Under the pieces are notes generated by a model, which was not told the origin of the DNA, did no database searches, and saw nothing but the letters and a program-made list of their open reading frames with translations. A stretch of 64,000 nucleotides of DNA, taken from NCBI GenBank assembly GCA_029582265.1, contig CM055819.1, forward strand, positions 31,721,164 to 31,785,163, written 5' to 3'. Source of the stretch: Zoroaster sp. YZ-2022. Lineage: Eukaryota; Echinodermata; Asteroidea; Forcipulatida; Zoroasteridae. This document shows positions 24,696 through 36,944 of this stretch, one piece after another. Position numbers and translations under genes: made by a program. The first letter of the stretch is position 1, and each line of letters opens with the position of its first letter.

Positions 24696-25086
24696 TGTGG
24701 ACGCTTGTTCACATTTTTCTCTAATTTAGACGTTGCATTGAGCTGACACTTTCATAGGTTGGTTGTTTAATGTATATCTTGATTCAAAGAAAAGTATGCA
24801 TAGTCATAGAAGCAGTTTTGCCAACACCAATGTTGTACGCCTACCATAGCTTTCTGTGTGATTCATAAAATAACAATCTGTCTCCAATTTAGGACAGGGA
24901 ATATTTCATTTCATGATAAGAGAAACTGTTTTGAACTGTCACAGCCTTATAAATCCAAATAAATTGGATATTTAGATCAGATGATTTTGGCAAATTATAC
25001 AAAATGTAGCATGCCTTTGAAATGCAATCTTTTGGAGAACATAGTTCAGTGACTAAAACCAATCAAGTGCCAACTAAAAATAGTAG

Positions 25087-25115
25087 GTTGCATGGCAACT
25101 GGGTTGCATGGCAAC
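25087..25115. promoter_or_regulatory. Two RFX X-box-like half-palindromes
   Basis: GTTGCATGGCAAC occurs twice, at 25087-25099 and 25103-25115. It is the RFX X-box with one base missing from the left half. Confidence 0.3.
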
Positions 25116-25455
25116 AGTAGATAAGGCTTTTGAACAACTCACACGGGAACCAGCTCAGTTCAATTGTTATTATGGCTGGGTACCAGGCGAACATTCTGCC
25201 GATGACTGTGTATGAGGCTGTGTTGATGCGCTGGTACTCGGCCTATTTGGCTGTATACAATGGGTGTTGAGACCGATTCTTTGCCATTTTGTGATTGGCT
25301 GTGTGACTGACCATGTGTCCATGTAAAGTATTGGGGGTACCAGTGTATATATGAGTCAATCACAAAATAGCAATAAAGATATCTCTAATGAACAGTGGTT
25401 GAACGCTATATTGAAATATTGATCAGATGTACGGCCTTGATATTATAAGCTTTTA

Positions 25456-25795
25456 AGGTAAATCTCCGGTTTCTGGTCTCAGACCCACACAACGGCATTT
25501 TTAATTTTCTTTTGATTTGCTATGAAAACGATGTCCAATTGCAGCAAAAATTACTGGATTGATTGGAATTCTGCTGTGCTGTGCTTTAAATGACTTTTTC
25601 ACATAGGGGTATGAACATTTGCCCAATTTGTGAGGCCTCTCTTAGCCACCATACTTTGTATATGGGAAATTTGGTCCCTGCATATACAATGTATCACGTA
25701 GGCCTATTTCTCTGTTGGCAAAAAATTAATAATAATGCGTCACTGCACCAATTTTGAAGCCGACCATTGACCAGAAACTTTTTTTTTTGCCTAAG
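25456..25795 (+). mobile_element. TCTCCGGTTTCTGGTC MITE
   Basis: Full-length member with the internal CACATAGGGGTATGAACATT and ACCATACTTTGTATATGGGA. Confidence 0.75.
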
Positions 25796-26046
25796 ATATA
25801 GTATTGGTAATTGTAAAATAACCAAACAGTTCAATTTTAATGTGAAACTTACTTGGCTCAAAGCTGATGATGCTTTCAATCTTTAGTAGAAAGGATTTTG
25901 TATGATGTTTTGAAAAAGTGAAATAATTCCCAGTTTGAATATTTTAAAAAATAACAATTTTTCTAAATTCCATGTTGGAATGAATAAAAACAATCTTAAT
26001 GCACTTGCAATATTTTCTTGATAACGACACAATGTAAATAATCTGA

Positions 26047-26233
26047 AACTTTCACGAAGGCTTGGAATCGATGTCATAGTTTAAGATGAACACAGTGACT
26101 GCAAATTACAGACTCATTTATGCAGCAGTAACATGACCTTATCATGTGTGATATTATGGCAGTCACTGAGTTAATCTAAAACTAGCATTCCGATTCCATG
26201 CCCTGTTGATCGTGACGATACTGCCCCTTTAAT
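26047..26233. mobile_element. TTAAAGGGAC foldback MITE, left-truncated
   Basis: It keeps GGAATCGATGTCATAGTTTA and the right end GTGACGATACTGCCCCTTTA-A; the left terminal arm is lost. Confidence 0.6.
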
Positions 26234-27417
26234 GTATATCTTGACTCAAAGAGTAAGTATTTAATCTTAATGAAGGTGCTACTTTCATCAATACTTATTA
26301 TAGAACACATTACTTAGTTATTATGTACTGCCCACTGTCATATTAGGCTTATATGTACGTCAATTTTGTCCTTGTACGTATACACAGTTGTAAGGACAAT
26401 TGTAACAAGGGTCAAATGCCTAAAGCTAAATTTTTAATTAGAATAATTTTTTCCACCAAAACAACTTTAATTTACTTATTTCGAAAATATATATACATTT
26501 TTAGTGTATCCATTATGGAAATCTGTGATCATTTAAGATTTAATTTGAAAGGGTTGTACTGAACATTTTTTTTTCTTTCTCCCTGCCTTATCAGGCTAAA
26601 CTTGAAATTGTCCGAAAATGGAGTTTCAATTAATTCAAGCATTCATTGAAATTAGGCAATTCGTTTGAGAGGGGAGGGGCACACTTTCTTACAGGCCCTT
26701 TAAGTTTTTCTAAGGGATCTGAATTCTTAAAGCGGGTGTAGAACAGGCCTTGTGAGAGAGAACATCCCATAGTTACAGCTCATGGTTAGTTTGAACATCA
26801 GGGAATCTGAATAACAACAAAGATTTGTACAGAGAACAGCAGCTTTTTTAAAGTACCTTATATTGTAAATATAAATATTTATTTATAATTTTAACCAGAG
26901 TTAAAGTTTTCATCAAGCAGTATATTAACACATTAAGATTCAACAAATTGTTGCGAAGTTGTTCATGTAATTTTGTACAGACAGGAAATTTATACAACAG
27001 CTATAACGTACATAATGAATGTTTTATGTTGAGGTAGCTTGCACCATTATTATTTTTTTTTTTCACTTCAATCTTTTGTTGGTGGTGGGTTCGAGTCCCA
27101 CCAAGTTACATGTAGATCAGAGGTATTAAGCCAATACAAGAACCAGTGGAAGCTTTCTAGATGTATATTCCTTATTAGCTGTATGCTTATTTTCTTGAAA
27201 ATGTTTGGTTTAATTTTTAGTAAAAAGACAATTAATGTAGAGTTACAACATTGGTAATTACCTGATTACTAAATTATTATCCGAAAGCTAACTTGATGTG
27301 AAGTTGGTAAAGGTACCAATTATCCTGACACATTATTCTGTCTGAAGTGCTCTCATTTTAAAGAAAATACACAAATAATGCTAATTTGGCTCAAATTTAT
27401 TTCTGTCAAATATGTGT

Positions 27418-27760
27418 TGGTTGTTTGATGTAGTCCTTTATCTTAATTCAAAGAGAGTAAGCATACTCGCAGTTTTGCCAACATTACCAATGTTGTACCT
27501 TCCCTTCAATGTATATCTTGATTCAAAGAGAGTAAGCACACTCATAGAAGCAGTTTTACCAACATTACCAATGCTGTACCTTCCCTTCAATGTATATCTT
27601 GATTCAAAGAGAGTAAGCACACTCATAGAAGCAGTTTTACCAACATTACCAATGCTGTACCTTCCCTTCAATGTATATCTTGATTCAAAGAGAGTAAGCA
27701 TACTCATAGAACCAGTTTTGCCAACATTACCAATGTTGTACCTTGCCTTTAAATAAGTCA
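27418..27760 (+). repeat. 81-bp tandem repeat array 2
   Basis: Four well-conserved 81-bp units of the same family as 160-545. The open frames on both strands are a by-product of the unit length and are not treated as genes. Confidence 0.85.
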
Positions 27761-28701
27761 CAAAATACCTGACCATGTAGGTTTAATAATGCTTCAGTTA
27801 ATTATTATGTACAGTATATAATTTTAAAGTGATTTTATTCCTTTTTACACAGAAAATAGAATATGACCAATTTAAAACAAAGTTCTGTGGAGCAAACATG
27901 GTAATTCAAGGGTAGATGTCGGACCCATGTTGGACCCCTATTTTTGTCAGGTGTAACCAAAATAAAAAGATGTTTTTGTAATTTTTGGGGGGTTTGCACT
28001 TTTTTGAGGTTGAAGGGTGACTTAACAAATAGTAAGTTCTGTATTCTTTAAATATGCAGAAATGAACTGACCATCCATCACACAGTTTAGCACTAAAATT
28101 GCAGCTTTTTTTTTTTTAAATAAGTAAATCTACATTGTCTTGTAAATATATTCTGAAAATATTTTGACCAGTGTAATGTTTATAAATTAATTTAACGGAG
28201 ATTCAGTTTTTGTTATTGTTGGTTTACTAGCTTATTCAGAATGCCAAATAAATGAAGAAATTTTCTCTGAAGTCTTGAAAGAAAGTATTTAACATCTGGC
28301 AGCAATTTCTACTTTCTGAATGTTTAAATGAATTGGGATGATCAAAGACAATGAGGATAAGATGAAAGTCCAAGAGGTTGAAAGCTGGCTGATGACCGTG
28401 CAAGGCCAATGGTAGGAGGAGGGGAGGGCAAACACCCGGTGTCCAAAAATATGTAAGTGAAACACATCTTAGATAGAATTGATATGAAAATACTTTGTTT
28501 ATTAAATTGTAATGATGTTCTTTTAATTGGTACAATTAATACCAATGTCCAGCTCTCCAAATCTCTACATACATGTACATGTACAGATGATCAAATTAAC
28601 AAATATTTATCTAAACGATTACTCAATGTAAATTTGGTACTCATATCAAATATCCTCGGAAATTATTCCATGTTTCCTAATACTAATGTTGAACCTTCCT
28701 G

Positions 28702-28905
28702 TTAAAGGGGCAGTATCGTCACGATCAGAGCAGACTTTCAACAGGGCATGGAATCGGTGTCCTAGTTTAAGATGAATGCAGTGACTGAAAATTACTGGGT
28801 CATTTATGCAGCAGCAATGGTAAATATGACCTTATCATGTGGGGTATTATGGCAGTCACTGAGTTAATCTAAAAACTAGCATTCCGATTCCATGCCCCTT
28901 TGATC
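28702..28905. mobile_element. TTAAAGGGGC foldback MITE
   Basis: TTAA then AGGGGCAGTATCGTCACGAT at left; the right arm decays after CCATGCCCCTTTGATC. Confidence 0.65.
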
Positions 28906-28989
28906 ATAATGTACATTATTTTCAATCAGTCTCGTTTTTATCACAATTAGGGGTTCACATTTAATAACTAAAAAAAATAATAACCCCCC

Positions 28990-29357
28990 CCCCAAAAAAA
29001 GTCTCCGGTTTCTAGTCTCTACATGCGTCACCTCAGACCCGCGCGTCAACATTTTAATTTTCTTTTTTTGTGTGCTATGAAACGATGTCCAATTGCAGCT
29101 AAAATTGCTGGATCGATTGTAATTCTGCCGTGCTGTTTTAAATGACTTTTTCACATAGGAGTATGAACATTTGCCCGATTTGTGAGACCTCTCTTAGCCA
29201 CCATACTTTGTTTATGGGAAATTTGGTCCCTGCATATACATGTATCATGTATTTCCCTGTTTATAATACATTACCAAAAAAAAAAAAAAAAAGCTTGTCA
29301 CCACATTGATTTTGAAGCCGACCGATGACCAGAAACCGGAAATTTTCTTTGGCCTAA
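28990..29357 (+). mobile_element. TCTCCGGTTTCTGGTC MITE
   Basis: AAAAAAGTCTCCGGTTTCTA at left, GACCAGAAACCGGAAATTTT and TTGGCCTAA at right. Confidence 0.75.
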
Positions 29358-29816
29358 AAATAAACTATTTGTATTTTCATGTTTTACTAAAAGTTGCTGG
29401 ATGGAAACTTTTTTGTAAATTTGACGTAACCATTCTTGTTTGCTCCAAGAAGAAATAAATTCTCAGGATGACTGATACTTAGACCAACTTTACATCAATT
29501 ATTTAAGATAAGTTAATTTGATTGTCTGGTAATTTCCAATGTTGTAACTTTAAAGAAAGAAGGGGGGGAAAAGTAAACAAAAAACTCTAACCAGTAAACT
29601 TGCCGATGAATGTCATGACGTCTTTACCCATAAACGTAGAATCTGTAGGGAGCAGCTTCTCTCATAATAAAGCCTTTGATTGGCTGGATTCTGTATCTTA
29701 TTAAATGAAACTTGGTGCTTTTCTGAAAAGAACAATCATGACCAAAAAAAATGCACTATGAAATGACAAATCTCAAGTATTTGTGTAACGTTAGATCTGG
29801 ATATCTTTCAACAAAA

Positions 29817-30043
29817 TTAACCCTAACCCTCCAAAATCCTCCAAAATCCTCTTTGCTAAAGTGAAGGATTTTGGAGGATTGAGGTTATTAGGCATACTTG
29901 CCTTTCCATGGTACATGTACATCCATGTTTGTTGTAGTGATTGCAAGGTCAGTGCTTTGGTCAGTGGACACTGTTTATTGCTCCATGCATGCAGGGAGGG
30001 TACCTGGATGATTCAGGTTATGTGTAAGCAAACAGGCCTATGA
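29817..30043 (+). mobile_element. TTAA-CCCTAACC MITE, right end eroded
   Basis: TTAACCCTAACCCTCC then a GAAGGATTTTGGAGGATTGA palindromic segment, as in 981-1432. The right end stops within GCAAACAGGCCTATGAG. Confidence 0.6.
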
Positions 30044-30157
30044 GAAAAAAAAACTTAGTTGCAAAGTGCACAAATCCTTCAAACTTGACACATACCATAT
30101 CACGTAGTTGTCAAAGTCATGGTGACATCAGATATCGAATTACACTAAATCAAATTT

Positions 30158-30375
30158 TAATATACTACTCAAAACAATTTAGGGAACAAAACAATTTAGG
30201 GAACACGGGAATAATCTCATGATAAAGGATGCATGTAGTGATTACACATTTCATGACATGACTACTGAAAGAGAGAGGGGGTTGCAAATGAAAATCCCGG
30301 TTCATGGAACATTCCAATAACGGATGTGACCACCTCTTGCAGTAAATCCGGTGTTCCCTAAATTGTTTTAAGTAG
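30158..30375. mobile_element. Mariner/Tc1-type MITE
   Basis: The ends TACTACTCAAAACAATTTAG and CTAAATTGTTTTAAGTAGTG flank about 200 bp. Part of the left inverted repeat is duplicated. Same family as 37133-37396. Confidence 0.7.
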
Positions 30376-32325
30376 TGTACTTCAAAAAACCATATCTCAT
30401 GAAATACAAAAGATATTTACACAATCTTTGCATCATCTTACAGATCTTGAATTATATGACATTTCGTACACAGACATGACCGCAATCTGACCTCTCCTTC
30501 CGGTCAAAACCGGAGGTTTAAGTGAAAACGTTTATAGGGTCTGCAGCCAACATGATATGGCATTTGGGCGTGTCTTCAGTGGACGAAATTACTATTGACA
30601 TGTGACGTTTTCAAAAATGTGTCTGATGATGTCATCACCTGTCACAGCGCCCTCTTGCGGCAGGTTTAGAAAAATAATAATTTTTCAAATTCAAATTCAA
30701 CATCTTCTAATGCAAAATATGTCTTTTGAATATGAAATTGATATTGTTATAATAAAAGATGATACACCTTTGCAAAATATGATATTGACATCATCGATGA
30801 TAATTTGATTGAACCAGAAGTTCACACAAACACCATGTGTTTGTTCTAACAAACACTTTTGAGCTCTGGTTAATAATTGATCAGATTTGGTGTCCTTCAT
30901 TGAGTTGTCTATAAAGCATTACATCACAACTACTGGAGATTCTTTATTTTGATTGGGTACGACAAAGTCACATAGCATTCACTAAATATGCTAGTGTCTG
31001 AAAATTCTGTTAAACCTTTCATTACCGATTTGTTTCAACAGGATGTCCCACTGGTTACCGAATTGTTTGCCCAGTCATGCATGAATTCACAGTATGCATC
31101 CATTTACAGGCACTTTTTCTAAACTTGTTTTTCATCATGAAGAATTTGTTGGAGAAAGATATATTCAATGAAATGATTGTTGCTTACGAAATTCCCTTTC
31201 ATATGATACCAAAATCATTGGCATTGCGTATAAAATGATCAGGTTATTTATTTTACTTCCTCTGACTTTGTTTCACAGACACAGAGAGCATTTTGTACAC
31301 AAGTGTATGGCGTTCCATAGCACAAATGGCCATTAAAAGGATTGACTTGTATTATGTCTGATTTCTATAATAGCAACATGTAGGTTGGGTTATACCATTA
31401 GAAAGATAAGGAATCAGTCTTTCCAACCATATATAGTATGGGTATGGACTGCGAAGAAGGAAAAAAATACAGCTGTTTTAAAAGCTGGTCATGACACTCC
31501 CAATTAAGTGCTGTGTGTGTGGTGGCCTTGGTCGACTAAAGTCGCCAATGGTAAGCAACAGGGGTTATGTGTGTTGTCGACTAAAGTCACCAATGGTAGT
31601 GAAAGGGTTAAGCGTGAACTCGTTAAGCACAAGCTAATTTTATACATTCAAATCTGGTTTCAAAATCTAGCGCCCAGTCGGGCACTAGTCTTCATCTAGT
31701 GACAGCATCTAGTGACAGTGCCCCCTTGAGGCTGCTGTTGAGTCTTGTTGAATATTTTGCTTATGTAATTAATACTTTGAAAACAGTTTTTTTCATAGGA
31801 TATCATGGACCACGGTGTGTTTCTAACTGGCAATGAGGGTAATTGTGCGTGTCTATGTACCCCTTGGGCCAGTGACTGTGAGTGACTGTGAGAGACCACA
31901 ACATCAGGGCACATATTACAGGGATATTATGAGAAAATGAAAAGGTAGGAAAAATGTTTGCCATTATCATTAGGCATATACTAGCCTATAGTGGTTTACC
32001 TCTATAGCCATGATTATAGCAAGGAAACTGTTTTTTTTTATCTTGGTATTTTACAATAAAATGATACACAAGGAAAGTTTCCATGGTCTGAAGTTAGTCG
32101 GAACCCGGTTTCATGGTAGGATTTTCAAAATCAAAAGGTAGGAAGAATATCATGCCTGATATTACTTGGCATCAGGATATAGCGCCCTCTTGTGTTGCCC
32201 AATCGAAGTTTGTCCTAAGGATTTGGCATCCTTAATTTTAATATTATTTCCTACCATGTGTGGGCACTGTCACAATCCCCAGGGTACGTGTTGGTGTGGG
32301 GGAAAACAATTTATATAATGCTTAC
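30376..32325. other. Intergenic or EEF2KMT 3' intron sequence
   Basis: It should contain the last EEF2KMT exon and 3' UTR, but none was recognised. It holds three CTCF-like motifs (30644, 31716 and 32180). Confidence 0.35.
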
Positions 32326-32478
32326 CAAGAGCCTGAAGGAATGCCTGGTATGTTTCTTCATTTCTGATGGTGGATGCTATGTAAGCAGTGGGTCTACCCT
32401 TCCCGTCACCTTGACATGTCAATAACAGATGAAGGAGATGAACTAATGGCTCAATTATTCTTGTGTCGTACACAACAT
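32326..32478 (-). CDS. EEF2KMT: EEF2KMT exon (DVVYD and late strands)
   Basis: The acceptor is TTTGTTTCAG and the donor is CTTG/GTAAGC on the minus strand; the length is 153 bp. It encodes VVYDTRIIEPLVHLLHLLLT then YIASTIRNEETYQAFLQAL. The A/DVVYD and TIRNxET motifs are those of EEF2KMT. The following exon, which should finish the protein, was not found between 28 and 32.3 kb. Confidence 0.92.
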
Positions 32479-35400
32479 CTGAAACAAATATGAAGCTAGT
32501 AAGTGATTGATTGATGTGATTGAGCGGACATAGAGACCGGACTTCTGGCATTGACAGAGACACATACCACGGGGGCCGTTGGGCGAGCTGCGAAGAAGAC
32601 CGAAGTTGGAGAGGGGCTTATGGAGTGGGCAACCCTCGAGTGATTCCCGTCACAGGCATGCTCTCATTGATGAAAATAAGCTGAAACTTTCACAGTTTAT
32701 TTTTGTTTATACACATCTATTGATTCTAATAAAGCATGGATGCATTTACAGACATTTTACCACGGTTGGCATAGCAGGACTTAAGTTCCTCGCCTTTCAC
32801 CTCTGTGAGGCCCGGGTTCGAATCCCACTCGAACCCGAGCTGAGATGTGGATTGAGTTTTCAGTCTCTACGTGGGTTTTCCTCTAGAATATTTCTCTGGT
32901 GTTTTCCTCCCACATCTAAATCTGAACATTCCTTCATCGTCTTTTCTTCACTGGTTTCTTCAGACTTACGCGCTACAGTGTCAAAAACACTTTTGATGTA
33001 TCCTTGGTTTTATTACCAGAGATATACACAATAATTATTACTATAACTTCACACACACACTGATTACAACAGATACCTGCAGCTAGTATAACCCCTGCAC
33101 GCCATCTATGGACATCTTTCTCCTCAACGGCTTCCCAATCAATGCACTCGACGGCAATGTCTGGATTCCTGTCCGGTCTCTCAGCATTATCTCGTCTGTT
33201 AATCGTACCACCTTCCAGGATGATACCTGTTAACAAAGTGGTAATGTGACAAGGCATGGTGATGTAGGGGATGGGTTGGGGGAAGCAGATATAGCTCCTC
33301 TTATCTAAGAAAAAAGGTTTTTCATTGCATTCTGTTTTGGGTGTTCGGATGTAAGACTGGGCCTGCTAGCTGCCTGTGCACATCCATACACAGTAGCTGC
33401 TTCAAAGTGTAGGGCGAAATTATATGCAAATAGTTTTTTCCCTCGAGCTGCCTTACTTTGGAACTCACTACCTGTATGGTGATTGCTTCCACACAACAAC
33501 TGATCTCCAAAATAAAAGTTTCATTGACCCAGCAACCACCATATACCAGAGTTGTTGTACTCATACTCATACTCATGAAAAAAGCACTTGACTACAACTA
33601 TAGAGATGGAGTACTCGTACTAGAGTACATTCATATGAAAAAAGCACTCGACTACAACTATAGAAATGGAGTACTCGTACTAGAGTACATTCATATACTC
33701 GAGTACATTCATACTCGTACTCATGAAAAAAGCACTCGACTACAACTATAGAGATGGAGTACTCGCACTTGAGTACATTCATACTCGTACTCATGAAAAA
33801 ACAACCGACTACAACTATAGAGATGGAGTACTCGTACTCGAGTACATTTTTCTGTACTCATACTCGTACTCATGAAAAAAGCACTCAACTACAACTATAG
33901 AGATGGAGTACATTCATACTCGAGTACATTCATACTCGTACTCATGAAAAAAACAACCGACTACAACTATAGAGATGGAGTACTCCTACTCGTACTCATG
34001 AAAAAAGCACTCAACTACAACTATAGAGATGGAGTACTCATACTCGAGTACATTTTTCTGTACTCGTACCCATAAAAAAAGCACTCGACTACAACTATAG
34101 ATAAAGACTAATTGCGGTGACACCATGTGAAATTCTCAATTGAGTAGTACATGTAATTAGTTCCGAAAAGAATTGGTGGTTACAAATATAGAATTGGAGT
34201 ACTCATACTCATGAAAGAGTAATCGACTACAACAAGAGTTACTTGTACTCGTACTTGAGTACATTTTTCTGTACTCGTACTCATGAAAAAGTAATTGACT
34301 ACAAGTCTGCCACATACGAGATATATATATACAGAGTTAAAAGATATAAATCTCATCAAAGGCTTTCCAATTCTCAGGAAGAACTCAATACAAACCTGGT
34401 ATATTATTTGTTATATTCTCCTTCAGGTTTCTGAGCACACTATCATGGCAGTCAGAGAATATGTACCTATGTGGCTTACACACCTTGCAGACCGTCAGAC
34501 CAGTGAGTCCCATACCGCTACCTAATTCAAGTACAACTCTAGGAACGGAAAATAAAATATCCCAAGATGGTTAGGTTACCCCTATTGGACAACTGAGTAC
34601 AGTAAGAAAACATAATATACAAAACATATATCAAAAAGAATTGTAGGAACATTTCTTTCTGCCTGTTGAGTTCCACTTTCATCAGAAGGGCCCAACTCCA
34701 CTGATTTCAAACCATCCTACCGGCCTGTAGCCGAAATGTAGAGTCAACTCGCCCTATGCTGCCTTCCACCACGCCCATTTGAAATTCACCTTTTTGCCAT
34801 ACCATACCACACCCTAAACAAGTTTTGTTTTCCTTAACCCTCCTCTCCTTGTGGTCCTCACCTCCCATATAATACATCATTGTTCTCCATCGCCCATTCA
34901 GCCAGGAACCCAGCAGCAGGCCAGGTGTTAAGACCAGTCGTTCCCTTCGAGATCATATTAACCGATTCTTTTAGAGTCACCTTAATAGAATCATCACAGA
35001 ACTTTGGAAAGACGGGAAAAAAATTGTCTTATTAATCAATGGAATATTTGATACAGCAGACTGGTACACTAGGTAATCCGCTCTGTGTACATCGTAGCCC
35101 TCTAGTGGTGAAACTGCACCCAGTGTCTTGATGATAGCCACTTTTGCATCATGTAAGTGTTGTGCGTACACTTTATGCACGTATGTTATGGTATTACACG
35201 CGCGTGTACTTCTACCAGCCAATGATCGCTGGAGATATTCCGCGCATACGCATATTAACAGCAAAATACGCCAAACGCGACACACTCTCGCTGCCCTTTC
35301 GTCCACAGTGGTCTAACAACGTGTGCCCTCAACAGCTCATGCACAGTGCGAATAGACTTCAGATAACACCCAATATTTGTGTATTTATTTATTACATTTA

Positions 35401-36458
35401 TTTGCCCAAGGTATGCCCAAACAGTTAAAAACTGATTTCCATTGAGTCCCTGCATATATACATACAAATAAAACATGAAAATACACGCGAAAATAAGATG
35501 ACGCAAAAATTAAGCAATTATACAATATCACTTAAAACATTAAATTATAGTTACCTTGAAAATAATGTTGGTTAAGTGAACACAACCATATAAGAACTGA
35601 CTGGTTACACTTTGAAAACTTATTTTCACATGATTTTCACAATGTTTTGAAAGGTTTATAACATCTCACCAGTAAGAAACTTCTGTAGCATTCTTCTTGA
35701 TTCTCGGACTGTGCTTTACTGAGCAAAGCAGTGTATGTCTCATATAACTCATCTGCCAACTCACAACCAATTGCCTCACACTGCAGAAATAAACAATGTC
35801 AAACCATTGATGAAGGAAGGAAAAATCACAGGCAGACATTAGCCGATGAAAATTCCCCCCAAAATAAAAATACCAACCCATAGGAAGTGAGTGTAACAAC
35901 TTTATTTTGTTAAAGTCAGGGGTGTGATTGGGCAGTTTTGAAAAATCCACGTCAATTTTGCTAGGGGTATTGGGGCCGCTGTTGTGAACAGCGCTGGGGT
36001 GAAATCTATAGTTCTGAGCGTTTGCTTTGCTTTCCTTTATTGCTTAAATCTTTAAAATCCAGAGGATCACAACATTGTGATTTGTAAAAAAATACAGACA
36101 AATCACACCCTTGTAAAGTAGTTTTTTTCACTGCAGATGGGAGAGGGGGAGGGTTTAATTGCACCCCACAGGACAAGTGAGTTGTGCATGTCATGTATAA
36201 ACTTATAGCAAATTATTAAAAACTTGTTTTAACATTTCGACCAGCCGATTGTTTTTTAGTTTCATTTTTTCAAAAAAGGTACCCCCCTCCCTATCCTAAA
36301 GATTCGGTTATTGATTTGTGAAATTTGTTGACCAACCACCAATCAATTACTGAATGACAATTATTTCTTTTACTAACCTTTTGGATGAGAGCTTTCAAAA
36401 ATGCCTGTTGGTATTTAACAGATGGTGGGTATCTCCTGCATATTTCAGAGTGGATCGT
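32326..36458 (-). CDS. EEF2KMT: EEF2KMT/FAM86-like protein-lysine methyltransferase, partial (6 exons)
   Basis: EEF2KMT (FAM86A) trimethylates a lysine of elongation factor 2 using S-adenosylmethionine in the cytoplasm. Six minus-strand exons join in perfect phase (36458-36378, 35780-35670, 35001-34862, 34538-34396, 33226-33077, 32478-32326), giving 259 codons plus one base. Visible landmarks in order are RRYPPSVKYQQAFL and DELYE of the FAM86 N-terminal domain, KGTTGLNTWPAAGFLAEW, the SAM-binding motif I VVLELGSGMGLTGL, FSDCHDSVL, ILAADVVYD of the class I seven-beta-strand fold, and YIASTIRNEETYQAFLQAL. The first coding exon and the last exon (about 30 residues in human) were not located. At the position where the human protein has WDAA this one reads WPAA. 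Identification is strong from several collinear motifs. Confidence 0.9.
32755..32950 (+). mobile_element. DeuSINE-like element
   Basis: B box GGGTTCGAATCCCACTCGAA, followed by GTGGATTGAGTTTTCAGTCT, TACGTGGGTTTTCCTCTAGA and GTGTTTTCCTCCCACATCTA. The last parts match the Deu core shared by SINEs across deuterostomes, including sea urchin SURF1. It lies in an EEF2KMT intron. Confidence 0.65.
33077..33226 (-). CDS. EEF2KMT: EEF2KMT exon (mid Rossmann fold)
   Basis: This 150-bp minus-strand exon has acceptor TTGTTAACAG and donor GCTGCAG/GTATCT. It encodes ILEGGTINRRDNAERPDRN then ECIDWEAVEEKDVHRW and ends VILAA. The WxAV...VILAAD pattern matches FAM86; the split G plus AT of the next exon gives the conserved Asp. 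Confidence 0.88.
33540..34310. repeat. Degenerate minisatellite in an EEF2KMT intron
   Basis: Repeats of CTCATGAAAAAAGCACTCGA plus CTACAACTATAGAGATGGAG and a variable number of TACTCGTACTCGAGTACATT blocks. Unit lengths vary from about 60 to 90 bp. Confidence 0.85.
34103..34175. mobile_element. Half copy of GTGACACC MITE
   Basis: Contains AAGACTAATTGCGGTGACAC and AATTAGTTCCGAAAAGAATT, one arm of the palindrome complete at 60837-60998. Confidence 0.65.
34396..34538 (-). CDS. EEF2KMT: EEF2KMT exon (SAM-binding motif I)
   Basis: The acceptor is TTCCGTTCCTAG and the donor is ACCAG/GTTTGT on the minus strand; the length is 143 bp. It encodes VVLELGSGMGLTGLTVCK, then RYIFSDCHDSVLRNL. LELGSGxGLxG is the glycine-rich SAM-binding loop of the methyltransferase-16 family. 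Confidence 0.93.
34862..35001 (-). CDS. EEF2KMT: EEF2KMT exon (GTTGL...AEW segment)
   Basis: This 140-bp minus-strand exon starts after a strong pyrimidine tract ending CCAAAG and ends at GGGAG/GTGAGG. It encodes IKVTLKESVNMISKGTTGL then NTWPAAGFLAEWAMEN, the segment before the SAM-binding motif. Its split AG is completed by the A that opens the next exon to give Arg. Confidence 0.88.
35095..35110 (-). promoter_or_regulatory. CTCF-like motif
   Basis: The minus strand reads CACCACTAGAGGGCTA, the CCASYAGRKGGC core of bilaterian CTCF sites. Motif match only. Confidence 0.4.
35670..35780 (-). CDS. EEF2KMT: EEF2KMT exon (DELYE segment)
   Basis: This 37-codon exon, phase 0, has acceptor TTTCTGCAG and donor CTG/GTGAGA on the minus strand. 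It encodes ELADELYETYTALLSKAQ and ends ECYRSFLL, aligning with the DELYE...RSYLL block of FAM86. Confidence 0.85.
36378..36458 (-). CDS. EEF2KMT: EEF2KMT exon (FAM86 N-terminal domain)
   Basis: This 27-codon exon, phase 0 at both ends, lies between CCCTTGTAG and AAAAG/GTTAGT on the minus strand. It encodes TIHSEICRRYPPSVKYQQAF then LKALIQK. Human FAM86A has a matching YPPSVKY-like segment near the N-terminus. Confidence 0.85.
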
Positions 36459-36944
36459 CTACAAGGGTACAGGAAATGTTTTTTTTTTAAATGAAAAAAA
36501 TAAGACTGAATTGTGGTGACAAATGAAATTAACTCAAGGTAGAGTCACAGAAATGACAGCAAATGAAACATGTTTACAAGATGCTGCACAAAACTGCCAT
36601 ATGCGTTGTCTGACTGGCGTGACTAAGGTAAAATTGGGTAATTAACCCAATTTTTTTATAAAATAAAAAATTTTAAAAATTTTTAAAAAAATCGAAAAAT
36701 TACTCTCTGGAACATTAATGCAAGTATCAATCAACCCAATGAAGTATTCCGTTTGAAGAGTTTTCATCTTACTGAAAAAAGGGAATTGTTATTTCAAAGT
36801 TGTTGAAAAAAAAAACATATTTGTAAATCTGTTTGTTGTTATTCCTCGATATGTGAGCACCTATTGTGATCAAACTTGTAAGGTTATAGTTCTTGAAATA
36901 GGGTTGAAATGTACAAACTTTACTTTCCAAATACCTAAGGTGTC
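36459..36944. other. AT-rich stretch, nothing recognised
   Basis: A-runs and T-runs with no exon. It lies upstream of the first EEF2KMT exon found. Confidence 0.4.

Noticed and set aside
34977..35306. Minus-strand open frame upstream of the EEF2KMT exon at 34862-35001
   Set aside because: It is in a different frame from the exon's FAM86 match and crosses the pyrimidine tract and acceptor; it shows no homology.
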